39,476 nucleotides of DNA from Puniceicoccales bacterium (GCA_031269335.1 JAISZI010000050.1:1-39476), one strand, 5' to 3'; positions 8,858 through 17,288 are shown, counted from the stretch's first letter. The notes: a model not told the origin generated them from the letters alone. A program made the numbers and translations.

Positions 8858-8895
8858 AGAGAAAAGAGGGCTGATCTTCGCCCCAAAGGGGCAGC
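8858..8895 (+). repeat. left terminal inverted repeat of array 2
   Basis: The 38 bases pair with 9166-9203: reverse-complementing this arm gives the right arm with two substitutions (GAAGATCAG against GAGAATCAG). The arm includes the GCCCC-TTT-GGGGC hairpin and extends into the flanking purine-rich tract, so the match is longer than the repeat unit alone explains. Confidence 0.7.
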
Positions 8896-9069
8896 TCTAA
8901 CATAGCCCAGGGCAACGCCCTGGGGGTTGGAGGGAAAGGAAAGGAAAGGAAAAGAAAGCCCCAAAGGGGCGGCCCTAATATAGCCCAGGGCAACGCCCTG
9001 GGTATCGGGCAACCACAAAAGAAAAGCCCCAAAGGGGCGGCACCAAGTATTTCCCAGGGCAACGCCCTG

Positions 9070-9130
9070 GGGGAAGGATGTGGCGAAGGCGACGGCGCAC
9101 CAACACCCGCGCCAACGGTGCCTTCTAATC
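9070..9130 (-). repeat. central leader block of array 2
   Basis: On the minus strand this reads GGCACCGTTGGCGCGGGTG followed by GCGCCGTCGCCTTCGCC and CATCCTTCCCC, related to the leaders at 183-248 and 17489-17554. The small hairpin (9109-9121) has one mismatch here. The unit that follows on the minus strand again carries the GGGAAAT variant. Confidence 0.6.
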
Positions 9131-9165
9131 CCAAACCCAGGGCGTTACCCTGGGAAATGCGTAGT

Positions 9166-9203
9166 GCTGCCCCTTTGGGGCGAGAATCAGCCCTCTTTTC
9201 TCT
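9166..9203 (-). repeat. right terminal inverted repeat of array 2
   Basis: Partner of 8858-8895 with 36 of 38 positions matching. It continues outward into a pyrimidine tract that ends about 30 bp before the fusA stop codon. Confidence 0.7.
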
Positions 9204-9234
9204 TTCTTCTCCCCTATCCCCTCTTTCCTGTCTC

Positions 9235-11421
9235 CTACGTCCTCGCTGGTGCTCTGCTGGCGGTTTCGACGATTTCTTTGAGGAGGTTAGCCGGGACTTG
9301 TTCAAAGGTGGTTGGTTCCATGGTGTAACTGGCGCGGCCTTTGGAGAGGGAGCGCACGTCGGTTGCGTAGCCGAACATGGTGGCGAGCGGGACGCGGGCG
9401 TCTATGGTGCAAACGCCGTTGAGCGTTTCCATGTTGAGCACTTGACCACGGCGGCGGTTGAGGTCGCCCATGATGTCGCCTTGGTATTCTTCCGGGGTGA
9501 CGACTTCGACCTTCATGATGGGTTCAAGAAGGATGGGGGCGCAGTTTTTCATGGCTTCTTTGAAGGCGAAGATGCCTGCCATTTTGAACGCGAGTTCGTT
9601 GGAATCTACTTCGTGATAGGAACCAAAGACGATGCGCGCCTTGAAGTCTATGACGGGGTAACCAGCGATGGTGCCGTTATTGGCAGCTTCAAAGACGCCT
9701 TCGGTCGTGGGTTTGATGTATTCCTTGGGAATGACACCGCCCACGATTTCGCTGACGACTTCCTGCCCTTTGCCGGGGTTGGGTTCGAGAATGATTTCGG
9801 CGTGCCCGTATTGACCGCGCCCGCCGGATTGGCGGATAAATTTTCCGACGCCGCGGGCGTCTTTTTTGATGGTTTCGCGATAGGAAATCTGGGGCTTTCC
9901 AGACCTTGCCTCGACTTTGAATTCACGTTTGAGACGGTCCACAATGATTTCGAGGTGGAGTTCGCCCATGCCAGAAATGAGGGTCTGGTTAGTCTCTTGA
10001 TTAGTCGAGACGCGGAAGGTCGGGTCTTCGGCGGAGAGGCGTTGGAGTCCGATGGACATTTTTTCCTGATCGGCTTTTGAGGCGGGTTCAATCGCCATCG
10101 AAATGACTGGTTCGGGGAAGGAAGGCGGTTCGAGGATGATGTCTTCGTCGCGGGTGCAAAGGGTGTCGCCAGTGACAATGTCGCGGGGTCCGATGAGGGC
10201 GCAGATGTCGCCGGAATAAACGGCGTCCACTTCTTCGCGGTCCATAGCGCGCAGGAGGATGAGGCGGGAGATGCGCTCGGTCTGGCGTTTGCGGGGGTTG
10301 TAGAGGGCGTCGCCTTTGCGGAGAACGCCGCGGTAGTTGCGGAAGAAGACGAGCTGGCCGCTGAAGGGGTCGGTCCACAGCTTGAAGCAAAGGCCGCAGA
10401 CTTTGGCGTTGTCGTCCGGGGTGATGCCGCCGGCGATGGTCGTTTCGCCGCCGTTGGTGAAGGCTTTCATCGGCTCAACTTCGAGGGGAGAGGGGAGGTA
10501 ATCCACGACGGAATCGAGCACCATTTGGACGCCTTTGTTTTTGAGGGCGGAACCGGGTATGACGCCGATGAAGAGCTTGCGGTTCTCGGTCTGCGCCTTT
10601 GAGCCGATTGAATTGATGGTGGCTTTGCGAAGTGCGTGGCGAAGCTCGTCTTCGGTGATTTCTTCGCCGCCGAGGTATTTTTCTGCGAGGGCGTCGTCGT
10701 AGTCGGCAACGGCTTCAATGAGGGCTTCGCGGTATTTTTGGGTATCGGCTTTGTAGGCTTCGGGGATTTCGACGGTGTTGAACTTCATTCCCCGCGGGTC
10801 GGATTCGTCGTAGATGTGGGCGACTTGCTTAACGAGGTCAACGAGGCCGGCGAATTTGTCTTCGGCGCCGATGGGGATGTAGAGCGGGTGGGCGTTTCCG
10901 CCGAGCTTGGTGCGGATGTCGTTGACGGCTTTGAAGAAATTGGCGCCCGTGCGGTCCATCTTGTTGATGTAGGCGATGCGTGGGACGTGGTATTTGTTCA
11001 TCTGGCGCCAGACGGTTTCGGACTGGGGCTGGACGCCGGCGACTGCGCAGAAAACGGCGACTGCGCCGTCGAGCACGCGCAGGGAACGTTCTACTTCGGC
11101 GGTGAAGTCCACGTGACCCGGGGTGTCGATGATGTTGAGGCGTTGCTCGATATTGGCAAAGGGACCCTCTTTGGTTGTCCAACCGCACGAGACGGCTGCG
11201 GAAGTGATGGTGATACCGCGTTCGCGTTCCTGATCCATCCAGTCTGTAACTGCCGTTCCATCATGGACTTCACCCATTTTATGGACGACACCAGAGTAGA
11301 AAAGAATTCGCTCAGATGTGGTGGTTTTTCCGGCGTCTATGTGCGCGGCTATGCCGAAATTGCGTGTGTATTCCAGCGGAAATTTGCGTTCGGAAGCGTT
11401 GGTCTTCGAGAGAGTTGCCAT
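9235..11421 (-). CDS. fusA: elongation factor G
   Basis: A 728-residue translational GTPase that drives tRNA-mRNA translocation on the ribosome. GTPase motifs: AHIDAGKTTTSERIL (G1), RGITITSAA (G2), DTPGHVDFT (G3) and NKMDRTGANF (G4). Domains II to V follow in order, including the domain II segment DPFSGQLVFFRNYRGVL, the domain III segment EDPTFRVSTNQETNQTLISG, the domain IV loop SGGRGQYGHAEI, and domain V with VEVVTPEEYQGDIMGDLNRRRG. Length is about 25 above the usual 700, mostly at the N-terminus and in domain IV. It is the last gene of rpsL-rpsG-fusA, but tuf does not follow. It is preceded by a 240-bp leader with tandem repeats and a stem-loop. Confidence 0.97.
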   Translation of the reverse strand: MATLSKTNASERKFPLEYTRNFGIAAHIDAGKTTTSERILFYSGVVHKMGEVHDGTAVTDWMDQERERGITITSAAVSCGWTTKEGPFANIEQRLNIIDTPGHVDFTAEVERSLRVLDGAVAVFCAVAGVQPQSETVWRQMNKYHVPRIAYINKMDRTGANFFKAVNDIRTKLGGNAHPLYIPIGAEDKFAGLVDLVKQVAHIYDESDPRGMKFNTVEIPEAYKADTQKYREALIEAVADYDDALAEKYLGGEEITEDELRHALRKATINSIGSKAQTENRKLFIGVIPGSALKNKGVQMVLDSVVDYLPSPLEVEPMKAFTNGGETTIAGGITPDDNAKVCGLCFKLWTDPFSGQLVFFRNYRGVLRKGDALYNPRKRQTERISRLILLRAMDREEVDAVYSGDICALIGPRDIVTGDTLCTRDEDIILEPPSFPEPVISMAIEPASKADQEKMSIGLQRLSAEDPTFRVSTNQETNQTLISGMGELHLEIIVDRLKREFKVEARSGKPQISYRETIKKDARGVGKFIRQSGGRGQYGHAEIILEPNPGKGQEVVSEIVGGVIPKEYIKPTTEGVFEAANNGTIAGYPVIDFKARIVFGSYHEVDSNELAFKMAGIFAFKEAMKNCAPILLEPIMKVEVVTPEEYQGDIMGDLNRRRGQVLNMETLNGVCTIDARVPLATMFGYATDVRSLSKGRASYTMEPTTFEQVPANLLKEIVETASRAPART

Positions 11422-11474
11422 TGGTATTTCTTTTGTTACTTGTTAAAAAGTTGTTTGTTTAATGAAAAAAGAAG

Positions 11475-11504
11475 GTGCGTGTTTTTGAACTAAAAAACGC
11501 GCAC
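11475..11504 (-). promoter_or_regulatory. stem-loop in the fusA leader
   Basis: Two 12-base arms (11475-11486 and 11493-11504) are complementary at 11 of 12 positions with a 6-base loop, 53 bp before the fusA start. On the transcribed minus strand the arms are GTGCGCGTTTTT and AAAAACACGCAC. There is no U-tract downstream, so a classic terminator is unlikely; a translational or processing signal between rpsG and fusA is possible. Confidence 0.4.
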
Positions 11505-11520
11505 AGATTTGTGGATTTAA

Positions 11521-11570
11521 GAGGAGCGAAGAGGAGCGAAGAGGAGCGAAAAGAAGCGGAAAGAAGCGGA
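11521..11570. repeat. 10-bp tandem repeat between rpsG and fusA
   Basis: Five perfect-length decamers in a row: GAGGAGCGAA three times, then AAGAAGCGGA twice. On the fusA mRNA these are pyrimidine-rich. The spacer has no credible gene. Confidence 0.85.
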
Positions 11571-11661
11571 ACGCAGGTGTGAAATGCGTTTGCACATCCG
11601 TGTTTTTGGCGCAGCCGCCTGCTGGCATTTTCCGCTTTTTTCTTTATATTTCAGGGTGATT

Positions 11662-12135
11662 TTACCAGCGCAGATGGGCGAAAGCGCGGTTTGCTTGAGC
11701 CATTTTATGGGTTTCTTCGCGCTTTTTGACGACGGAGCCGGTGTTGTTGTAAGCGTCGATGACTTCGGAGGCTATCGCCTCGGTCATGGGGACGCCTTTG
11801 CGGGCGGAGGCAGCGGCGACGAGCCAGCGGAAAGCCATGCTTGTCTGGCGTTCGTGGGAAATCTCGACAGGGACTTGGTAAGTGGCACCGCCGACGCGGC
11901 GACTTTTCACTTCGAGTTTCGGGCGGCAATTTTCGAGTGCGCCTAACAGGAGTTCGACTGGGTCGCCTTTTTCGAGTTTTTCGCTAACGCGCTCGATGGC
12001 TCCATAGACGATGCCTTGGGCGACGGATTTTTTGCCACGTTTCATGACGACGTTGATGAGCTGGCTGACGAGCGAGCTGCCGTAGCGGGCATCGGGAAGG
12101 TGCTGGCGCTTTATTGCTTTGCGGCGACGGGACAT
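11662..12135 (-). CDS. rpsG: 30S ribosomal protein S7
   Basis: A 157-residue primary assembly protein of the small-subunit head that binds the 3' domain of 16S rRNA. Family motifs: the N-terminus [44 protein letters not shown], the [26 protein letters not shown] block, and the C-terminal EIIDA-like segment reading [34 protein letters not shown] (key residues from 125 to 157). Length is standard. It follows rpsL by 48 bp in the conserved str order. Confidence 0.97.
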   Translation of the reverse strand: MSRRRKAIKRQHLPDARYGSSLVSQLINVVMKRGKKSVAQGIVYGAIERVSEKLEKGDPVELLLGALENCRPKLEVKSRRVGGATYQVPVEISHERQTSMAFRWLVAAASARKGVPMTEAIASEVIDAYNNTGSVVKKREETHKMAQANRAFAHLRW

Positions 12136-12183
12136 ACTGTTTGTGTTAAAGGAGTTCTGGTGATGGTGTTGCCAGTGCGTTGC

Positions 12184-12570
12184 TTACTTGGCGGCTGCTT
12201 TTCTGGGGCGTTTGACGCCGTATTTGGAGCGGCTGCGGCGGCGTTTTTCGACGCCTTGGCAATCGAGCGTTCCGCGGACGATGTGGTAGCGCACGCCGGG
12301 CAAGTCTTTAACGCGCCCACCACGCACAAGAACGACGCTGTGTTCTTGGAGTTTGTGCCCTTCGTCGGGGATATAACTAATGACTTCCTGTCCGTTGGTG
12401 AGGCGGACCTTGGCGACTTTGCGTTGCGCGGAATTTGGCTTTTTTGGTGTGCGAATCATGACTTGAACGCAGACTCCGCGCTTAAATGGCGAGCTGTTCA
12501 AGGCCGGCGATTTGGACTTGGTGATGGGCTTTGTCCGTGGTTTGCGGACGAGTTGGTTGATGGTTGGCAT
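12184..12570 (-). CDS. rpsL: 30S ribosomal protein S12
   Basis: A 128-residue decoding-centre protein. [12 protein letters not shown] at the start matches the family exactly, so the ATG at 12570 is preferred over an upstream TTG at 12630. [18 protein letters not shown] keeps the Lys43/Lys44 pair, and [13 protein letters not shown] keeps Lys and Pro in the second loop, the sites where streptomycin-resistance changes occur, so it has the wild-type sensitive form. Asn-Ser-Ala-Gln replaces the more common Asn-Ser-Ala-Leu. First gene of rpsL-rpsG-fusA. Confidence 0.97.
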   Translation of the reverse strand: MPTINQLVRKPRTKPITKSKSPALNSSPFKRGVCVQVMIRTPKKPNSAQRKVAKVRLTNGQEVISYIPDEGHKLQEHSVVLVRGGRVKDLPGVRYHIVRGTLDCQGVEKRRRSRSKYGVKRPRKAAAK

Positions 12571-12664
12571 TTTACCTGTGTCGTGGTGAGAAAAGGGGGA
12601 CGTGGGTAGGAATTTGTGAGGGGGAGGCAAGCTGTTTTTTTAAGGAGGCAATATCAATATCGCC

Positions 12665-12704
12665 ACAAAAGCGGGAAAATGCCCGTTTATGTTTCCCGTT
12701 TTTG
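12665..12704 (-). terminator. probable rho-independent terminator of the Gly/Arg-rich gene
   Basis: The arms CGGGAAA (12672-12678) and TTTCCCG (12692-12698) form a 7-bp stem; on the minus strand the stem is followed by CTTTTG. It lies 25-60 bp past the stop of the gene at 12729 and upstream of rpsL. The plus-strand reading also ends in a T-run, so it could work both ways. Confidence 0.5.
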
Positions 12705-12728
12705 GCAGACATAGCGCGATTTGGCGGG

Positions 12729-13499
12729 TCAGCGAGGGGCGGGTGCGATGAGCGCACGAGCGGAGGGGACGATCGCATTGGTGGAAGTGGGTTGAGGAGG
12801 AGGACGCGGAGGCTGACCAAAGCCGCCGCCTAATTGGTTGAGTTGCTGAAAGACTTCGCGGCGTTGATCATCTGTCATCGCAGTGAATTGCTCGCGCCAT
12901 GCTTCGCGTTGTTCCGGTGTAGGAATCGCGCCCGAATCGCGGAAGGCGATCATCTGTGTCGCAACGGCGCGTGCGTTGAAGCCGCCGCCGCCAGCACTAT
13001 CAACGGAAAGCGGCGTGGGTTGGGGGCGGATACTCATCGGTTCGCCGGTGCTGGTGATCATCTCTAATTTCAACGTCATGCCATCGAGGCGGACAACGGC
13101 ACTGCGTCCCTTGTGGTTGATGCTTTCGACATACCACTTGGCGCGTTCGTCGCGCAGGCGCACCCATTGCGACTCGCCGGTCTCATTATTCGTAATGCTT
13201 ATTTGCGCGTCGCGCCCGCGCCCAACCATGCCATGCAATTCCAATGAGGAAGTGGAGGCACGGGCTACGGCACCTTCGCGCCGCCCGCCGCGCATGCCGC
13301 GTCCGCCGCGCATACCGCCGAACCTGCCGCCACCTTCGGTCCCGAATTCGCCGCCCGCGCGCCAGCCGCCGCCGCCCTGTCGGCCTTCGCCACGATCACC
13401 GCGGCGGAAACGCGCCCCGGCGTCAAAATCCTGCGCGTCGAGCGCGGGGAGACTAATCAGTGCGGTTGCGAGAAGGAGGAGAAAGATTTTAGAGCGCAT
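12729..13499 (-). CDS. secreted Gly/Arg-rich protein of unknown function
   Basis: Not a recognised family. The 256-residue product starts with a Sec signal peptide (MRSKIFLLLLATALISLPA, cleavage near ALDAQ), which decides the ATG at 13499. Residues about 25-75 are a low-complexity RGG-type stretch (RGGRGMRGGRREG). A small beta-rich segment follows at about 85-145 (SLELHGMVGRGRDAQISI, WVRLRDERAKWYVESIN, VVRLDGMTLKLEMI); its strand pattern recalls the periplasmic domains of GspC/PilP-type proteins, but this is weak. The C-terminal third holds a helical EQREAWREQFTAM segment and a Pro-rich tail. It reads towards the str operon, separated by a terminator, and away from hisC. Confidence 0.75.
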   Translation of the reverse strand: MRSKIFLLLLATALISLPALDAQDFDAGARFRRGDRGEGRQGGGGWRAGGEFGTEGGGRFGGMRGGRGMRGGRREGAVARASTSSLELHGMVGRGRDAQISITNNETGESQWVRLRDERAKWYVESINHKGRSAVVRLDGMTLKLEMITSTGEPMSIRPQPTPLSVDSAGGGGFNARAVATQMIAFRDSGAIPTPEQREAWREQFTAMTDDQRREVFQQLNQLGGGFGQPPRPPPQPTSTNAIVPSARALIAPAPR

Positions 13500-13643
13500 G
13501 GGAAAAACAGGTTGTGTTGTGGTTACGCGAAGCAAGCGGTTTTACGCGGGAAATCAACCCCGATGAGAGGGGAAGAGTTACATAAAAAATTGCACGATTG
13601 CACGAATGGCGGGGTGCGCGCACGCTGCGCGGTCTTTTTTGCA

Positions 13644-14789
13644 ATGAAAATTTCCCCAAAAAGAAGCTTTGCCGTGTCTGCGCGGATGAGTGCCGCCGTA
13701 GCGGCGCAATCCGCCTACACTCCCGGCGAACAGCCTCAGGGCGGTGGCTGGATAAAGCTCAACACGAACGAAAATCCGTATCCGCCAAGCCCGCTCGTCG
13801 TGGCGGCTATCCAGCGCGAACTTGGCGGAGACGGCGCGTCGCTGCGCCTCTACCCCAGCCCGAAGAGTGCTCCGCTGCGCCTTGCGGCGGCGCGTTTCCA
13901 CGGAACGAATGTGGAAAATGTGATCGTGGGGAACGGCTCCGATGATGTGTTAAATCTGCTTGCGCGAACGTTTTCAGACGCGTCGCGCCCCGTTGGGATG
14001 CTCGACCCCAGCTACTCGCTCTACCCGGTGTTATCGGGATTGTGCGCGGCTTCGGTGCGGCGTGTCCCCGTGAGCATTGAGGGCGACTTTGATGCGGACG
14101 CCGTCGCCGGCTGCGCCGCAAACATCTTCTTCCTCACAAACCCAAACGCTCCCTTGGGCACGGCTTTTTCCCGCGAAAAAATTGAGTCTGTTCTGGCGCG
14201 TTTTGACGGTTTGCTCGTGGTGGACGAGGCATACGCGCCGTTCGCCAACGCGGACACCACGGGGCTGTTGAGCGAGTATCCCAATCTCGTGATCACGCGC
14301 ACCTTTTCCAAAGCGTATGCCTTGGCGGGAATGCGCGTCGGCTACGCGCTTGCTTCGGCGGAGGTGATCGCGGCGTTGGACAGGGTGCGCGATAGCTACA
14401 ATCTCGACCGTCTCGCGCAAGTGGCAGGCGCAGCGGCACTGGAAGACACTGCTTATTACGAGCGCACTATCGCCACAATAAAAGCGACCCGCGAGGCAAC
14501 GGCGGCGGCGTTGCAGGGGCGCGGCTGGCGCGTGCTTCCCAGCCAGGCGAATTTTCTCATGGTGTCGCCGCCGTCGGAACGCAGCATAAGCAGTGCGCCG
14601 GCGGCAGCCGCGCTTTTTCAATTTCTCAAAGAAAACAAGGTGTTAACGCGGCATTTTCCGCAAAATCCGCTGACAGCTCCGTTTCTGCGCGTGAGTATCG
14701 GGAACGACGCCGAAATGGCGGTTTTTCTCGATATAGCGGATAAATGGGTCGCGGCTGGCGGCGCAGCGCAACTCGCATCTGTCTCATAA
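13644..14789 (+). CDS. hisC: histidinol-phosphate aminotransferase
   Basis: A 381-residue PLP enzyme of fold type I that converts imidazole-acetol phosphate to histidinol phosphate in histidine synthesis. Signatures: IKLNTNENPYPPSP near the N-terminus, VGNGSDDVLNLLART, FLTNPNAPLG, VVDEAYAPFA, and the Schiff-base Lys near residue 223 in TRTFSKAYALAGMRVGYA; the Arg of LRVSIGNDAEMAVFL near the C-terminus binds the carboxylate/phosphate. The ORF opens at 13512, but ATG 13644 (MKISPKRSF) gives a normal N-terminus. No other his genes are nearby. The stop is 3 bp before the permease gene, which implies co-transcription. Low-level activity on other aromatic or phosphorylated substrates is possible in this family. 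Confidence 0.9.
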   Translation: MKISPKRSFAVSARMSAAVAAQSAYTPGEQPQGGGWIKLNTNENPYPPSPLVVAAIQRELGGDGASLRLYPSPKSAPLRLAAARFHGTNVENVIVGNGSDDVLNLLARTFSDASRPVGMLDPSYSLYPVLSGLCAASVRRVPVSIEGDFDADAVAGCAANIFFLTNPNAPLGTAFSREKIESVLARFDGLLVVDEAYAPFANADTTGLLSEYPNLVITRTFSKAYALAGMRVGYALASAEVIAALDRVRDSYNLDRLAQVAGAAALEDTAYYERTIATIKATREATAAALQGRGWRVLPSQANFLMVSPPSERSISSAPAAAALFQFLKENKVLTRHFPQNPLTAPFLRVSIGNDAEMAVFLDIADKWVAAGGAAQLASVS

Positions 14790-14792
14790 GCA

Positions 14793-15698
14793 ATGACAAC
14801 GCACACCGGCACCAGCGAGACTGAGGGAATGTCCCCGTCAGCAACAACAGAGTCACTGCCGCCGTGGCGATTAGCCTGGCAGCGTTTGCGGCGAAACCGT
14901 GCGGCAGCGGGAGCGCTCGTGTTTCTGGGCATGATCGCCTTCGCCTGCGTGTTCGCGCCGCTGGTGCTCCCGTGGGATTACGCGACGCAAAACCGCGTTC
15001 TCGGTCCCGTTCCCCCGTGCACGGCGCATTGGTTGGGCACGGACACCCTTGGGCGCGACTTACTTGTGCGTTGCCTCCAAGGCGGGCAAATTTCGCTGCA
15101 AATCGCGCTTATCGCCACCGTGGTCTCAACCTTCATCGGCATCGCTTATGGCCTTACCGCAGGCTGGGTGGGCGGGCGGACGGAAATGTTTATGATACAC
15201 GCTGTGGACGTGTTGTGCGCACTTCCCTTCACGCTTCTCGTCATATTGCTCACGGTAATCTTTGGGCAGGATTTGTTCTGGATTTATATGGCTGTGGGCG
15301 CGGTGTCGTGGCTCTCAATGGCGCGCATTGTGCGTGCCCAGACGTGTTCGTTGAAGACTCGCCCCTTTGTAGAAGCGGCACTCTGCCTCGGGCAAACGCC
15401 CAGACGCATCTTGATGCGCCATTTGCTCCCCAATCTCGCGGGCGTGATAGTCGTCCACGCCACGCTCACGGCACCTGCCGTCATGCTTACCGAGGCGTTT
15501 ATGAGTTTTCTCGGATTAGGCGTAAGGGCACCGATGACCTCGTGGGGACTGCTCATCAAAGAAGGTGCCGACGTGATGGAAGAATTCCCGTGGCTGTTGA
15601 TTTTCCCGAGCCTTGCGTTTTCCGCGACCTTGTTCGCGCTGAACTTCCTTGGCGACGGGTTGCGCGACGCGCTCGACCCACGGGCGGGCAATGCTTGA
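14793..15698 (+). CDS. OppC/DppC-type ABC transporter permease
   Basis: A 301-residue inner-membrane permease of the dipeptide/oligopeptide/nickel importer family. An N-terminal cytoplasmic segment LAWQRLRRNRAAAGA leads into TM1, followed by HWLGTDTLGRDLLVR, the family signature. About five more membrane spans follow. The ATPase-contacting EAA loop is present: VEAALCLGQTPRRILMRHLLPN, with FMSFLGLGVRAPMTSWG after it. The start ATG is 3 bp after hisC. Unusually, no OppB partner, binding protein or ATPases lie next to it; the matching subunits must be encoded elsewhere or this permease is a relic. Substrate cannot be told from sequence. Confidence 0.88.
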   Translation: MTTHTGTSETEGMSPSATTESLPPWRLAWQRLRRNRAAAGALVFLGMIAFACVFAPLVLPWDYATQNRVLGPVPPCTAHWLGTDTLGRDLLVRCLQGGQISLQIALIATVVSTFIGIAYGLTAGWVGGRTEMFMIHAVDVLCALPFTLLVILLTVIFGQDLFWIYMAVGAVSWLSMARIVRAQTCSLKTRPFVEAALCLGQTPRRILMRHLLPNLAGVIVVHATLTAPAVMLTEAFMSFLGLGVRAPMTSWGLLIKEGADVMEEFPWLLIFPSLAFSATLFALNFLGDGLRDALDPRAGNA

Positions 15699-15733
15699 CG
15701 AGGGCATCGCCGCGCCGACACGCACGCTTTTTT

Positions 15734-15848
15734 AACCCGAAAACCGCTTTTGAATGGCGTGAATTGCGAGGAAGATGCGGAAGAGCGCAACTCGCTGATG
15801 CCCGCAGCTTTCCGCAAGTCGCGCCTTTTCAAAGGCGGTTTTCGGGTT
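15734..15848. repeat. long inverted repeat between oppC-type gene and dapL
   Basis: The 21-base arms at 15734-15754 and 15828-15848 are complementary at 20 positions, separated by 73 bp. The right arm touches the dapL stop codon, and near it lies a nested hairpin CGCCTTT/AAAGGCG (about 15822-15837). Placement between two converging genes suggests a bidirectional transcription barrier, although no clean U-tract follows. Confidence 0.6.
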
Positions 15849-17095
15849 TAACGCAGGGCAGACAGCCGCCGCGCTACTTCGATGGCGTTTTCACGGCTGT
15901 TAAAAGCCGATATGCGGAAGTAGCCCTCCCCTGCTGCGCCGAAACCGCTTCCGGGGGTGATGACCACGTTTGCCTCGCGCAACATCTTGTCGAAAAACTC
16001 CCAACTTCCCACGCCGGCGGGCGTCGCCACCCAGATATAGGGCGCATTTTCGCCACCGAACACGCGCAACCCCGCCTCTGCCGCGCCGCGCCGCAAAATG
16101 GCAGCGTTCTCCATGTAAAGCGCGATGAGGGCGGACACCTGCGCCCGCCCTTCCGGCGAGTAGATAGCCTCGGCGGCACGTTGCACGATGTAGCTCACGC
16201 CGTTGAACTTCGTGCTCATGCGCCGCGCCCAAAGACCGTGCAGCGGCACACGCGCACCGCCGTCCCCCGTGCGGGCGGTCAACTCCTTCGGGATAACGAT
16301 AAAAGCACAACGCAGACCGGTAAAACCGCCGTTTTTGGAAAAACTGCGAAACTCAATGGCGCAACGGCGCGCGCCGTGGATTTCATAAATGGAGCGCGGC
16401 AGCGAAGGTTCCCGCACATAAGCTTCGTAGGCTGCGTCGAAGAGTAACAGAGTATCATTGGCCAACGCGTAATCCACCCAGGCACGGAGGCGTTCTCGCG
16501 AGGCGACGGCACCCGTGGGATTGTTCGGGAAACAAAGATAGGCGACGTCAAGCGGTTTAGCCGTCGCCGCAGGCGGTTCTGGGACAAAGCCATTTGCCTC
16601 ATTGCCAGTCAGATAACAAATGCCCTCGTATGCACCGCTGCTGCTCGCCGCTCCCGTGTGTCCCGCCATGACATTAGTGTCCACATAGACGGGATAAACG
16701 GGATCGGGGACGCCGACGTAGTTCTGGTGCCCGAGAATATCGAGAATGTTTCCACAATCGCACTTTGACCCGTCGGAAACGAAAATCTCGTCGTCAGCCA
16801 CATCAATTCCCCGTGCACGGTAGTCAATTTCTGCGATGGCGGCGCGAAGGAACGGGTAACCCTGTTCCGGACCATATCCGCGAAAAAGGGCGCGGTTTGC
16901 CTGCTCGTCCACCGCTCGGTGGAGGGCGGCAATGACCGCCGACGGAAGCGGTTCCGTGACATCGCCAATACCGCAACGGATGAGCCGTTCGGCACGCTTC
17001 GGGTTTGCTTCGCAAAAGGCGTTCACGCGTCGCGCAATCTCTGGGAAAAGATAACCCGCCTTCAACTTGCGGTAATTTTCATTAAAAAATGCCAT
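15848..17095 (-). CDS. dapL: LL-diaminopimelate aminotransferase
   Basis: A 415-residue PLP enzyme converting tetrahydrodipicolinate directly to LL-diaminopimelate, bypassing the succinylase/acetylase steps on the way to peptidoglycan and lysine. The N-terminus [20 protein letters not shown] is diagnostic and fixes the start at 17095; the open frame upstream to 17296 runs through repeats. Other signatures: [57 protein letters not shown], and the PLP Lys in [18 protein letters not shown]. DapL occurs in plants, cyanobacteria, Chlamydiae, Verrucomicrobia and some others, which supports the PVC assignment. It stands alone, read towards the permease gene. Confidence 0.95.
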   Translation of the reverse strand: MAFFNENYRKLKAGYLFPEIARRVNAFCEANPKRAERLIRCGIGDVTEPLPSAVIAALHRAVDEQANRALFRGYGPEQGYPFLRAAIAEIDYRARGIDVADDEIFVSDGSKCDCGNILDILGHQNYVGVPDPVYPVYVDTNVMAGHTGAASSSGAYEGICYLTGNEANGFVPEPPAATAKPLDVAYLCFPNNPTGAVASRERLRAWVDYALANDTLLLFDAAYEAYVREPSLPRSIYEIHGARRCAIEFRSFSKNGGFTGLRCAFIVIPKELTARTGDGGARVPLHGLWARRMSTKFNGVSYIVQRAAEAIYSPEGRAQVSALIALYMENAAILRRGAAEAGLRVFGGENAPYIWVATPAGVGSWEFFDKMLREANVVITPGSGFGAAGEGYFRISAFNSRENAIEVARRLSALR

Positions 17096-17160
17096 GCGAA
17101 AACGAAACGCGGAAACTGCGGTTCGGAAAAGCGCAAAAGGCAGGGGTGCCACACCGAAGG

Positions 17161-17200
17161 AGATAGGAGATAGGAGATAGGAGGTGGAGATAGAGAAGTG
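17161..17200 (+). repeat. short purine tandem repeat upstream of dapL
   Basis: GATAGGA is repeated about four times (period 7) in a purine-rich stretch between the dapL start and element B copy 1. It matches the habit of purine/pyrimidine tracts flanking the repeat arrays. Confidence 0.6.
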
Positions 17201-17220
17201 CGGGATTGAAATCCCCAAAT

Positions 17221-17288
17221 CCTCCAAAGGGGGATAACGTGAATAACCGCCGGTGGAGCGCGAGCACAGCGAACGCGGAACCGGCGGA
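17221..17288 (+). repeat. element B hairpin, copy 1
   Basis: Begins GGGGGATAACGTGAATAA and continues into arms CCGCCGGT (17247-17254) and ACCGGCGG (17280-17287) around a 25-base loop rich in GCG. It shares its left part with copies at about 17878-17935 (same strand) and 18135-18215 (opposite strand). Confidence 0.7.

Larger units (their letters stand above)
8843..9215. repeat. palindromic repeat array 2, bounded by inverted repeats
   Basis: This fills nearly the whole 458-bp gap between the converging ends of murA and fusA. A-units occur at about 8881-8927, 8957-9004 and 9026-9075 (pointing left) and 9136-9182 (pointing right), on either side of a leader block at about 9070-9130. The stretch 8950-9090 matches the reverse complement of about 17545-17672 in array 3 closely, including the inter-unit spacer around CAACCACAAAA. 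No credible gene is seen in 8777-9234. Confidence 0.85.

Noticed and set aside
14864-16447. 527-codon open frame across the permease gene and antisense to dapL
   Set aside because: It is out of frame with the clear permease gene and has Arg/His-rich composition typical of shadow frames.
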